From positions 1 to 64,000 of the forward strand of contig JACKEQ010000004.1 in NCBI GenBank assembly GCA_020632885.1: 64,000 nucleotides of DNA. The letters run 5' to 3'. Both the position numbers and the translations under genes were made by a program. This document shows positions 26,765 to 34,797 of this stretch, one piece after another. Under the pieces are notes generated by a model that did not search any database, was not told where the DNA came from, and saw only the letters and a program-made list of their open reading frames with translations. The stretch comes from Alphaproteobacteria bacterium (GTDB lineage: Bacteria; Myxococcota_A; UBA796; GCA-2862545). Positions within the stretch are counted from its first letter, which is position 1, and each line of letters opens with the position of its first letter.

Positions 26765-28107
26765 TGGACGTCCTCTCCTGGCGCCTGCGACGCGCGCGCA
26801 CCCGGATCGGCACGCTCGTGCCATCGATCGACTGGCTGGCGGAACCCGCGCAGGCCTCGACCTGGGCGTCGCTGGCGGACCGCGTCGAGGCCACCCGCAT
26901 GCCCCCCTGGGTCCACATCGGCACCGGGGCGCTCGCGACCCGCGTCCGCGCCGTCGGGACGGCCCTCCTGGCGCACCGCGAGCCCGATCTGGAAGGGCTG
27001 TACCGGGAGGCCGGCGACGTCTGGAGCGCCATGGAGCGGCGGTACGTGGACGTGGAGGCGTGGGAGCACGAGCTCGTGCGTCAGCCCGCCGACGCCGCCC
27101 TGGTCGCCGCCCTCGAGGGCCCGGAGCCCGCCCACGTGCGTCCCCCGGGGGACCTGCTGGAGGACCTGCTCGTGGCCGTGGGACCGCAGCTGGGTCGGTC
27201 CACCGCCGCCCCCCGCGACAGCACCGCCAAGCTCGCAGCCAAGCTCCTCCGCGCCTCGGAGAGCCAGCGTCACCCGGTGGATCGCAACCGCCTCGACCTC
27301 GCGATCGAGGCCCTCGTGCCCCTCCGCGCCAACCCCGTGGACGAGCATCGGATCCTCGCCGAGCGCGTGGCTCGCCTGTTCGAGCGCGGGCTCCCCGCGG
27401 GCTTCGCGCACGCCACCCTCCCCTCCGACCTGTCTGCGGGCGAGCTCATCTGGCCGGTCGTGCGCGAGACTCAGATCCCGGGGTTCCGCGGCCTGCCGTT
27501 CAGCTCGAAGGCCGGGCGCAGGTGCTGGAAGTCCGCCGATCCGGCCGAGCGCGCGCGGATCCTCGTGGGCATCGCGCAGCTCGCGACGGGTCGGGTGGAC
27601 GCTGGGGTCGGCGACCGCACGGCGCTGCTGCTCGGGCTCGCGAACCTCGCGGAGCGCACGGCACCCGCGCACCAGCCCGTGACCTTCGACGACGCCCAGC
27701 TCGTGCTGCTGGACGCCCTCGGTGACCTGCCCGACTGGCTGCGGATGCCGGTGGACACCGCCATGCTCCGCTCCCAGGACCGTCTCCTCGTGCACGAGGA
27801 GGAGGAGGAGGAAGCGCCGCAGCGCCCCGCCACACCCATGCGTCCCGTCCCGCCCGACCTGCGTGGGGGCGAGCTGCTCTGGCCCCTCGTGGAGGCCGTG
27901 CTGGCCGACCCCAGCTGGGCAGCGTGGCGCTCGGAGCACCCGGCTGCCGTGGCCCTGACGAAGGCGAAGCGCGCCCATGCGGGCCCGGTCTCGGTCGGCA
28001 TGCAGCAGCTCATGCGGCGGCCCGGGAGGTTCGGGATCCCCGCGAACCGGGCCGACGACGTGCACCCGTCCTGCGGGGCCTGGAGACGAAGCGTGGACGC
28101 TGGCTGA
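26764..28107 (+). CDS. Unknown protein, probably frameshifted near its C-terminus
   Basis: The frame as read encodes 447 residues of a mostly helical, Arg/Leu-rich protein with a run of glutamates near residue 350 and two similar LxxGELLWPLV / LSAGELIWPVV blocks (about residues 219 and 361), suggesting an internal duplication. I recognise no family. The last 25-30 codons lose the GC-rich third positions seen elsewhere, while the frame one base back stays coding-like from about 28060 to a TAG at 28155-28157 (LETKRGRWLTNAELG and onwards). A single-base deletion around 28050-28080, real or from sequencing, would explain this. It is coupled to the GNAT gene by TGATG. Confidence 0.65.
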   Translation: MDVLSWRLRRARTRIGTLVPSIDWLAEPAQASTWASLADRVEATRMPPWVHIGTGALATRVRAVGTALLAHREPDLEGLYREAGDVWSAMERRYVDVEAWEHELVRQPADAALVAALEGPEPAHVRPPGDLLEDLLVAVGPQLGRSTAAPRDSTAKLAAKLLRASESQRHPVDRNRLDLAIEALVPLRANPVDEHRILAERVARLFERGLPAGFAHATLPSDLSAGELIWPVVRETQIPGFRGLPFSSKAGRRCWKSADPAERARILVGIAQLATGRVDAGVGDRTALLLGLANLAERTAPAHQPVTFDDAQLVLLDALGDLPDWLRMPVDTAMLRSQDRLLVHEEEEEEAPQRPATPMRPVPPDLRGGELLWPLVEAVLADPSWAAWRSEHPAAVALTKAKRAHAGPVSVGMQQLMRRPGRFGIPANRADDVHPSCGAWRRSVDAG

Positions 28108-28153
28108 CGAACGCCGAGCTCGGCCCGGACGACGAGGCGGCCCTCGCGGCGAT

Positions 28154-28873
28154 CTAGACGGAGTCTCCCGCCAACAGGTCGCCCGCCACCAGGGGAACCC
28201 AGTACCGCCCGCCGTCGACCCGCACGGGGGCCTCGCTGACCCGCACGCGGTCACCCGGGTGCAGCACACAGCGGATGTGGGCGCGCGCGTCCCAGCCGTT
28301 GTCGCGGGACGGGTAGTCCGCCCGCACGTTCACCATGCGCTCCAGGGTGGCCATCGCCCCGGGCGCCTGCTCGCCGGCGTACCAGTACCCGACGACCTCC
28401 CCGGCCATGCCGGCACAGCGGCCCTCGACCGGACGGGCGACTGCCCGCTCGGGAGCGACGGGGGCGCCGGTCTCCACCACCGCCAGCGCCACCGCGATGT
28501 GCGCCGGGGACTCCACGGCGGGTGCCCGCAGGGCTAGCGACACCCCGAGGGCCCCGACGAGGACCGTGCCCACGAAGAGCGCCGCCGCCGTGGCCACGCC
28601 GCCCAGCAGGAGCGCGACGACCCGGTTCGCCGACCGATCCGGCTCGTGCAGCAGCTCGACCACGTCCCGGAGGTTGGTGTCGTCCGGGTAGCGGTGGCGC
28701 GCCTGGGCGAGCAGGGCCGTGAGGGTGCCGGCCTCCATCCGTGCGCGGATCTGGTCCTGCCAGGCCGCCTCCAGGCCCGGCGGGGCGGACGTCTCGAGCG
28801 TGCGCAGTCGCAGGTCGAAGCGACGGGCGAAGAAGGCGGCGAGGTCGTGGAGCTCGGGGTCGGACAGGCGCAC
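28154..28873 (-). CDS. EAD-like helical domain, transmembrane helix and SH3-like extracytoplasmic domain
   Basis: This 239-residue protein starts at a GTG with GGAAAG upstream. Residues 1-75 form a helical domain (LSDPELHDLAAFF...W...MEAGTLTALLAQARHRYPDD) whose pattern resembles effector-associated domains (EAD1-type death-like adaptors). One transmembrane helix follows (about 84-112), then an outer region ending in a small beta domain (VRVSEAPVRVDGGRYWVPL) that looks SH3-like. The N-terminal part would be cytoplasmic. EAD modules usually recruit partners in bacterial conflict or signalling systems, so a membrane sensor-adaptor is a possible role; the EAD call rests on pattern only. The stop shares a CTAG with the end of the extended frame of the convergent gene. 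Confidence 0.7.
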   Translation of the reverse strand: MRLSDPELHDLAAFFARRFDLRLRTLETSAPPGLEAAWQDQIRARMEAGTLTALLAQARHRYPDDTNLRDVVELLHEPDRSANRVVALLLGGVATAAALFVGTVLVGALGVSLALRAPAVESPAHIAVALAVVETGAPVAPERAVARPVEGRCAGMAGEVVGYWYAGEQAPGAMATLERMVNVRADYPSRDNGWDARAHIRCVLHPGDRVRVSEAPVRVDGGRYWVPLVAGDLLAGDSV

Positions 28874-28884
28874 GGTCTTTCCAT

Positions 28885-28922
28885 GTCAAGAACAACAACT
28901 AGAACAAACATTAACACATTGT
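28885..28922. promoter_or_regulatory. AT-rich divergent promoter region
   Basis: These 38 bases are strikingly AT-rich for this genome, with repeated AACA units around a central CTAG. They lie between the EAD-like gene (-) and the M20 amidohydrolase (+). No single -35/-10 pair stands out; TTAACA on the plus strand and TTAATG on the minus strand are possible elements. Confidence 0.35.
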
Positions 28923-28979
28923 CCGGCCGTCTTCGCCCGCGGATTTGCGCCCCACCGATCGCGATGGGACGATGGGCGC

Positions 28980-30161
28980 ATGTCTGGCCTGCCCGAACCC
29001 CTCCGCGAGCGCATCGTCGCCCTGCGCCGCGACCTCCACCGCCACCCCGAGCTGTCCGACCGCGAGACCCGCACGATGGGCCGGATCTCCGACGAGCTCG
29101 ATGCGCTCGGCATCCCGCACCGCACGGGCGTCGCGGGCAACGGCCTGGTGGCCGATCTCCCCGGCCGGCACGAGGGGCCGCTCGTCGCACTGCGGGCGGA
29201 CACCGACGCGCTGCCGGTGCACGAGGACACCGGCCTGCCGTTCGCGAGCGTGCACGAGGGCGTGATGCACGCGTGCGGCCACGACGGCCACACGTCCATG
29301 CTCGTGGGTGCCGCGGCCCTCCTCCTCGCGGATCCCCCGCCCCTGCCGGTGCGGTTGCTCTTCCAGCCCGCCGAGGAGACCGGCACGGGCGCCCTGGCGA
29401 TGATCGAGGCCGGCGTTCTGGAGGGCGTCGGGATGATCTTCGGGGGTCACCTCGATCGTCACTACGCGCCGGGCGTGCTCGTCGTCACCGACGGGCCCGT
29501 GAACGCCTCCACCGACACGTTCACCGTGGAGATCCTCGGCCAACAGGGCCACGGGGCCCGCCCACACGAGGCGATCGACGCCGTCGTCGTCGGCAGCCTG
29601 CTCGTGACCGCCCTGCAGACCGTGGTGAGCCGCGAGGTCGACCCCGCGCGCCCGTCCGTCGTCACCGTGGGTCGCTTCGATGCGGGGTCCGCGCCGAACG
29701 TCATCGCGGGCCGCGCGACCCTCGAAGGCACGGTGCGCGCGCAGCACCCGGAGGTCCGCGCCCACCTCACCCGGTCGATCGAGCGGATCGCCCACGCCAT
29801 CGGGGCCCTCCACGGCGCCAGGATGCGGGTGACGGTGACGCCCGGCACCCCGCCGTTGGTGAACCAGCCCCTGCCCACGCGGCTCGCGCGTGCCGCCGCC
29901 GTGGAGGTCGTGGGCGAAGACCGGGTGGGCGTGCTCCACACCGCGAACATGGGGGGCGAGGACTTCGCCAACTTCCTGGACCACGTGCCGGGCTGCTACA
30001 TCCGTTACGGCTCGTGCGTGCCGGGTCGCGAGAGCTACCCCGCGCACTCGGGCCAGTTCGACATCCACGAGGACGCCCTGCCCATCGGCGCCCTCTGGCT
30101 CGACCGCGTGGCCCGCGTGGCGGGCGACCACCTCCTGGCTGCCAGGGGCAGAGGAACCTGA
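28980..30161 (+). CDS. M20 family metallo-amidohydrolase (hippurate/IAA-amino-acid hydrolase type)
   Basis: This 393-residue di-metal amidohydrolase hydrolyses N-acyl or peptide-like amides in the family's typical reaction. Metal-site motifs are intact: RADTDALP, H97-A-C99-G-H101-D-G-H104, PAEETGTGA, and near the C-terminus NMGGEDFANF. The dimerisation domain lies in the middle (FTVEILGQQGHGARPHEAID). ATG 28980 begins the conserved LRRDLHRHPELS helix region with normal family length. The substrate is not readable from sequence. It converges with the transporter gene, 2 bp apart. Confidence 0.94.
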   Translation: MSGLPEPLRERIVALRRDLHRHPELSDRETRTMGRISDELDALGIPHRTGVAGNGLVADLPGRHEGPLVALRADTDALPVHEDTGLPFASVHEGVMHACGHDGHTSMLVGAAALLLADPPPLPVRLLFQPAEETGTGALAMIEAGVLEGVGMIFGGHLDRHYAPGVLVVTDGPVNASTDTFTVEILGQQGHGARPHEAIDAVVVGSLLVTALQTVVSREVDPARPSVVTVGRFDAGSAPNVIAGRATLEGTVRAQHPEVRAHLTRSIERIAHAIGALHGARMRVTVTPGTPPLVNQPLPTRLARAAAVEVVGEDRVGVLHTANMGGEDFANFLDHVPGCYIRYGSCVPGRESYPAHSGQFDIHEDALPIGALWLDRVARVAGDHLLAARGRGT

Positions 30162-30163
30162 CT

Positions 30164-31417
30164 TCAGGCCACCAGCGCGCGAGCCCACAGGTACAGCAGC
30201 GCCATGGCCACGAGGAACACGATGCCCGCCAGGTGGAACGCCAGGTAGAGGCCGCGGGGCCTGACGTCCTCGGGGACCTCGTCGCCCCGCAGGGTGGCGA
30301 GGTTGAGCACCGCGAAGGCCGGAGCCGTGAGGCCCGTGAGCGCGGTCGCGAGGTCCACCAGCGCCTTGAGCTGGCCCGTGAAGAACACGCAGATGAGCTG
30401 GGCGACCCCGGCCACCACGAACAACGAAGCGACGTAGACCCAGGTCCGGCCCGTGTGGGCGGTCTCTGCGCCCTTCAGACGCTCCACGGCACCCTCCAGG
30501 GCGCGCGGGAAGCCGTCCGTCACCGCGACGGTCGTGGAGAGCATCGTGGAGAACGCCGCGACCAGGATGAGCGGGCGGGCCCAGGCCCCCAGCGCCGAGG
30601 TGTACGTGTCCACCAGCAGGGTGGCGAAGGCGATGGACGACCCGGGCAGCTCACGTCCGTAGAGCAGGCTGGCCCCGAGGAACACGAAGAGCACGGCGAG
30701 CACCGTGGTGCCGATGTAGCCGACGTCGAAGTCCAGCCGGGCGCCCTCCCGGGTGAGCTTCACGCCCTCCGTGCGCTCCTTCTCGAGAGCCCACTGCGAG
30801 TGCCAGACGGCCGTGTCGAGGGCGGACGGCATCCAGCCCACCAGGGCGGCGACGAACAGGAGGTGCGGCCCCTCGAGCGGCGGGAACGGCGGCCAGGCCG
30901 GCACGGCCGCGAGATCGGCGGTGGGGAGCACGAGGAGCACGCTGAACACCGTGGACGCCGTGAGCAGGAGCATCATCGCCGTCATGAAGCGCTCGAGGAC
31001 CCGGAAGCCCCCCGAGAGCAGCATGCCGATGGCGAAGGCGAGCAGGATCGCCGACCAGCCCCACACCGGGATCGCGTCGGTGACGAGCGCACCCGCCATG
31101 CCCGCGGCCACGAAGGTCACCGCGGCCACCACCGTGAACATCGTGGAGATCGTGAGCAGCAGGAAGAGCACGAGGGCCCAGGTGCCACGACGCCGGTAGC
31201 CCTCCAGCAGCGAGGTCCCGGTGGCCGCCGCGTACCGCGGGCCCGCCTCGTACGCGGGGTACTTGAAGAGGTTCGCGGCCACCACGAGCAGGACCAGGGA
31301 CAGCCCGTACCCCGCACCCGCCCGCGTGGACTGGACGAGGTGGCTGACGCCCACCGCCGTCCCCGCCCAGACCAGGCCGGGACCCAGGCTCTTCCACAGG
31401 GGCTGACGGTCGGACAT
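30164..31417 (-). CDS. Divergent Nramp-family transporter-like protein
   Basis: This 417-residue integral membrane protein has about 11 transmembrane segments and Nramp-type landmarks: SLGPGLVWAGTAVG at TM1, an early YxxGPRYA loop and a VGWMPSALDTAVW segment at TM6. The metal-binding DPGN of TM1 is replaced by a GVSH-containing sequence and the MPH of TM6 reads MPS, so classical Mn/Fe transport is doubtful; magnesium or another solute is possible. ATG 31417 has GGAG upstream. It is divergent to the aspartoacylase-like gene. Confidence 0.82.
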   Translation of the reverse strand: MSDRQPLWKSLGPGLVWAGTAVGVSHLVQSTRAGAGYGLSLVLLVVAANLFKYPAYEAGPRYAAATGTSLLEGYRRRGTWALVLFLLLTISTMFTVVAAVTFVAAGMAGALVTDAIPVWGWSAILLAFAIGMLLSGGFRVLERFMTAMMLLLTASTVFSVLLVLPTADLAAVPAWPPFPPLEGPHLLFVAALVGWMPSALDTAVWHSQWALEKERTEGVKLTREGARLDFDVGYIGTTVLAVLFVFLGASLLYGRELPGSSIAFATLLVDTYTSALGAWARPLILVAAFSTMLSTTVAVTDGFPRALEGAVERLKGAETAHTGRTWVYVASLFVVAGVAQLICVFFTGQLKALVDLATALTGLTAPAFAVLNLATLRGDEVPEDVRPRGLYLAFHLAGIVFLVAMALLYLWARALVA

Positions 31418-31460
31418 GGAGACTCCCGGGCCGGAGGTTAGGCCACCGGGCGGAGGTACC

Positions 31461-33062
31461 ATGTCGCGCACCCTGGATGCACTCCTCGCACGGTTCGAGG
31501 CCGCCCGGAAGCCGGGTCCCTGGGCCTATCGCTGGGCCCACGCCCACGATGGCGGCGTGCACGAGGAGCACGTCGTGATCACCTGCCTGGTGCACGGGAA
31601 CGAGGTCGGGAGCCTCCCCGCCGTGGTGCGCCTGCAGGAGGCGCTCGCGAGCGGACAGGCCACCTTCGGCGGGCGCCTCACGCTGGTGATCGCGAACCCG
31701 GAGGCCGCGAGGGCCGATCGCCGCTTCCTGGACAGCGACCTGAACCGCGCGTTCGCCTTCGTCGAGGGCCGCGAGGGGCACGAGCACGCGCGGGCCCGCG
31801 AGCTCCGTCCGATCCTCGACTCGGCGGACCTCCTGCTCGACCTCCACCAGACCGGGACGCCCAGCGAGACGGCCTTCTGGACCTACCCGTGGGACCCCGT
31901 GCTCGGGAAGTGGGCCCGCGTGCTCGAGGCCACCACCGTCGGCATCACGCGCGCGCCGGGCGAGGGCTTCGACGCACCCGACCTCAAGTGCGTGGACGAG
32001 TACGTGCGCGACCTCGGCAGGCCCGCGATGTGCCTGGAGCTCGGCGAGAAGGGCTTCCACCCCACCCAGGAGGCCCTGGCCTGGCGAACGATGGTCCGGC
32101 TGCTACGCACCGTCGACGCCATCCGCGCCGGCACGACCACCCTGGAGGCCGAGGCCCACGAGCACCCCGAGCTCACCTGGTACACCACGGTGCACCGGGA
32201 GGACTGGGGGTCCCCCGACCGCGCGCTGGCTCCGGGCCTCGGCTGCTGGAGCCGCGTGGAGGCCCACCAGGAGCTCGCCGCCGAGGGCTCGCCCTCCATC
32301 CAGGCCGTCCGCACCGGGCGGATCCTGTTCCCGAAGTACCCGAGGCCGGACGAGCCGCGCCCCACGCACCTCTTCCACCTCGTCGCGCCGCTCCACCAGC
32401 ACCCGGACGTCGCCTTCTCCGCTATGCTCGGGGGTGACGGAGGACGGATGCGCATCGAGAACGTGCTGAGCGACATGGAGGCCGACATCGCGTCGGCGGA
32501 GGCCGAGGAGGCCCTGAACCACAAGCTCGCCCTCCACGTGCGCGAGCACCTCACCGAGCGGGACGGCACGGTGGTCGACGAAGACGTCACCCGCGCCGTG
32601 CAGTTCGTCACCGACTACATCCGCAGCATCCCCACCATCCTCCGCGAGGCCCTGGAGCGCAGCGAGGGCACCTTCGCCGAGGACAAGATGCGCCGCATGG
32701 TCACGGCCGCCACCACGTACTGGCAGGCGGACGACGACGTGATCCCCGACAGCGAGGGGCTCTACGGCATCCTGGACGACGCCTACTGCACCCTGATCCT
32801 CGTGCAGGCCCTCGACGAACGGTACCGCGAGCAGACCGGCCAGGGCCTCGTGGCGGCGGACCTCACGGAGTCCAACCTCGCCATCCGGCGCCTGCTCGGC
32901 CCCACGAACGCCGGCCAGCTCGAGGACTACGTGGACGAGGCGCTGGACGACGCCACCATGACCGAGCTGCTGGAGTCCCTGCAGGCCGATCCGATGGCGC
33001 CGCCCCCGGAGCGCATCAAGACCAACGACGAGCTGATCCTGCAGCTCTTCAACGTGATCTGA
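31461..33062 (+). CDS. Aspartoacylase/succinylglutamate desuccinylase-like protein joined to a DUF1232-like protein
   Basis: The single frame encodes 533 residues. Residues 1 to about 325 are an M14-like zinc amidohydrolase of the AstE/AspA group: H45-G-N-E48, LDSDLNRAF and LLDLHQT are the metal and substrate motifs. From Met330 (ATG 32448) the sequence changes to an acidic, helical protein containing DDDVIPDSEGLYGILDDA, which resembles DUF1232 (YkvA-like). That ATG is preceded by GGAGG at ideal distance and by TATGCT at 32423-32428, as if it were a separate gene; a TGA at 32435 lies just out of frame after a run of five Gs. The fusion may be real or result from a one-base homopolymer change. 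Confidence 0.8.
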   Translation: MSRTLDALLARFEAARKPGPWAYRWAHAHDGGVHEEHVVITCLVHGNEVGSLPAVVRLQEALASGQATFGGRLTLVIANPEAARADRRFLDSDLNRAFAFVEGREGHEHARARELRPILDSADLLLDLHQTGTPSETAFWTYPWDPVLGKWARVLEATTVGITRAPGEGFDAPDLKCVDEYVRDLGRPAMCLELGEKGFHPTQEALAWRTMVRLLRTVDAIRAGTTTLEAEAHEHPELTWYTTVHREDWGSPDRALAPGLGCWSRVEAHQELAAEGSPSIQAVRTGRILFPKYPRPDEPRPTHLFHLVAPLHQHPDVAFSAMLGGDGGRMRIENVLSDMEADIASAEAEEALNHKLALHVREHLTERDGTVVDEDVTRAVQFVTDYIRSIPTILREALERSEGTFAEDKMRRMVTAATTYWQADDDVIPDSEGLYGILDDAYCTLILVQALDERYREQTGQGLVAADLTESNLAIRRLLGPTNAGQLEDYVDEALDDATMTELLESLQADPMAPPPERIKTNDELILQLFNVI

Positions 33063-33068
33063 CGCGGC

Positions 33069-34616
33069 TCACGGGTCGAAGGCGTCCATGTCGGTGGAGC
33101 CCGTGCTCCTGACGATGGTGTTCAGCGGGGTCACCGCCTCCACCTGCCCGTCCGACACGGTCAGGTCCCACACCTGCCAGACGTCGTCGACGCCCTGTCC
33201 GCCCGCGGGCGGGTTGGCGCGGTAGATCCCCACACCGTCCACGATCATGAGGGCGGTCGCGCCCTCGGTGCTCATGTCCGAGCTGCCCGAGTAGTGGTGC
33301 ACCGCGTAGCGGTAGATCCCATCGCGCAGGTCGTAGAAGGTGATGATCTCGGGTCCGAAGCCGTCGGTGTCGTCGGTGTCCAGCGCCGCGTGCGAGATGC
33401 TGTCGGTGCCGTAGTAGAGGTGCTCGCGCGGGTCGCCGGGGGCCGTCAGGTGGCTGTCGAGGTCCTGGGGCTGGGCATTCCAGGTGAGGGTCACCTTCAC
33501 GGGCGGCACGCCGAGGCACACGTCCCCCACGTCCACCTCGCCGTTCGTCCCCGCCGAGGTGAACGCGACCTGCTCGCCCTCCTCGCCGTTCTTGGACGGC
33601 CAGAGCGTGCACGAGTGGTCCGAGTCCACGGGGATGCGGAACGTGCCGTCCGACGGGGTGGACGTCTCGCCGCTGGTCCAACCGCGCTGGCCCTTCACGG
33701 TGACGCGCGCTCCCATCACGGGGTCGCCGCCCCCGTCGCAGTCCACCACCCGTCCGACGACGTAGGACCGGTCCGCCGCCACGTCGCAGTTCCAGATCGA
33801 GAGGTGGGGCACGGAGCCCGTGTACCGGGTGCCGTCGAAGGTCGCGGTGGACTGCTCGAGCCACTCGCCGGCAGCCGGATCGAACCACCAGAGCGGGATG
33901 GTCGCAGGGGCGTCGGCCTGCATCGCCGCGGGCACGGGCACCACGAGGTCGAACGACGCTCCGGACGCGCTGTCGAGGCGGTCGCCGGTGGCAGGGTCGA
34001 ACAGGCTGACGTCCATGAACCCGTACGAGATCAGGAGGGTCTCGGTGGAGTCCGTCCGCGTGCCCCAGAACTCACCGGGGAACGAGGCCAGCCCCGCGTC
34101 CGTGCTCGGGTCGAACAGCGTGACGGCCACGTCGACCGGGCCCGTCCACGCCGTCCCGTTCGGGCCCACCGCGAAGCCGGCGGGCAGCGTCACGCTCGCC
34201 CCCTCCGACGTCGTGACGGTGCCCCCGCTCGCGCTGTCCACGGTCTGGACGATGCCGTGGGGCGTGAGCACCTCGTCGAGCCAGGTGCTCTCACCGCCGC
34301 GGACCCGCACGATCTCGGCGGTGCTCACGAAGCCGTCCTGATCGAAGCGCACGACGGCACGCTCGGTCGGGTCGACCTCGTCCAGCACGAAGTAGCCCTG
34401 GCTGTTGGTCGTGGTGCTGAGGTCGCCCACGGAGACCTCCACGGATCCGAGGCCGTACCCGCTCGGGTCCACCACGGTCCCCATCACCACGCCTGCGCGC
34501 GTGAGCTCGGGATCGTCGGTGGGCTCGGTGGGGTCGGGCTCCTGGAGCCAGGGGCAACCCGTCAGGAGCAGCGGGAACAGGAGCCATCGGCTCCGCTGGG
34601 TCCATCGCGTCGACAT
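33069..34616 (-). CDS. Surface lipoprotein with carboxypeptidase-regulatory-like and DUF2135-like beta domains
   Basis: This 515-residue lipoprotein has the signal peptide lipobox LTGC (Cys21). After an acidic linker comes a carboxypeptidase-regulatory-like beta-sandwich (GTVVDPSGYGLGSVEVSVG...TNSQGYFVLDEV), a central domain with an FDP/LDS-rich stretch, a second regulatory-like sandwich (ARVTVKGQRGWTSGE), and a C-terminal domain with LTWNAQPQDLDSHLTAPG, the mark of DUF2135/YfaP-type domains. ATG 34616 has AGGAGG upstream and is more plausible than the longer frame from 34769. It is probably exposed on the outer membrane; the ligand is unknown. Confidence 0.85.
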   Translation of the reverse strand: MSTRWTQRSRWLLFPLLLTGCPWLQEPDPTEPTDDPELTRAGVVMGTVVDPSGYGLGSVEVSVGDLSTTTNSQGYFVLDEVDPTERAVVRFDQDGFVSTAEIVRVRGGESTWLDEVLTPHGIVQTVDSASGGTVTTSEGASVTLPAGFAVGPNGTAWTGPVDVAVTLFDPSTDAGLASFPGEFWGTRTDSTETLLISYGFMDVSLFDPATGDRLDSASGASFDLVVPVPAAMQADAPATIPLWWFDPAAGEWLEQSTATFDGTRYTGSVPHLSIWNCDVAADRSYVVGRVVDCDGGGDPVMGARVTVKGQRGWTSGETSTPSDGTFRIPVDSDHSCTLWPSKNGEEGEQVAFTSAGTNGEVDVGDVCLGVPPVKVTLTWNAQPQDLDSHLTAPGDPREHLYYGTDSISHAALDTDDTDGFGPEIITFYDLRDGIYRYAVHHYSGSSDMSTEGATALMIVDGVGIYRANPPAGGQGVDDVWQVWDLTVSDGQVEAVTPLNTIVRSTGSTDMDAFDP

Positions 34617-34751
34617 CACGTCCTCCTCGTGTCCACCCTCAGGAGAAGCAAGACACGGGCCAGGCGCGGTCGACGGGAGACCGCGGACTCTCGCGCGACG
34701 AGCGCCTCGGGGAGTGAGATCCCGCACGGGGGTGGTCGTGGCATTCCCCAC

Positions 34752-34767
34752 GGTGGGATCTCCCACC
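34752..34767. promoter_or_regulatory. Inverted repeat upstream of icmF, candidate operator
   Basis: GGTGGGA-TC-TCCCACC is a perfect 7-bp inverted repeat with a 2-base centre. It lies 5 bp upstream of a TAGACG hexamer (34772-34777), which is 20 nt before the icmF ATG. The position around the -35 region suits repressor control. As an RNA it could also form a short hairpin, but the 2-nt loop makes a DNA operator more likely. Confidence 0.4.
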
Positions 34768-34797
34768 ACGTTAGACGGGACGTCCGAGAGGTGCCCG

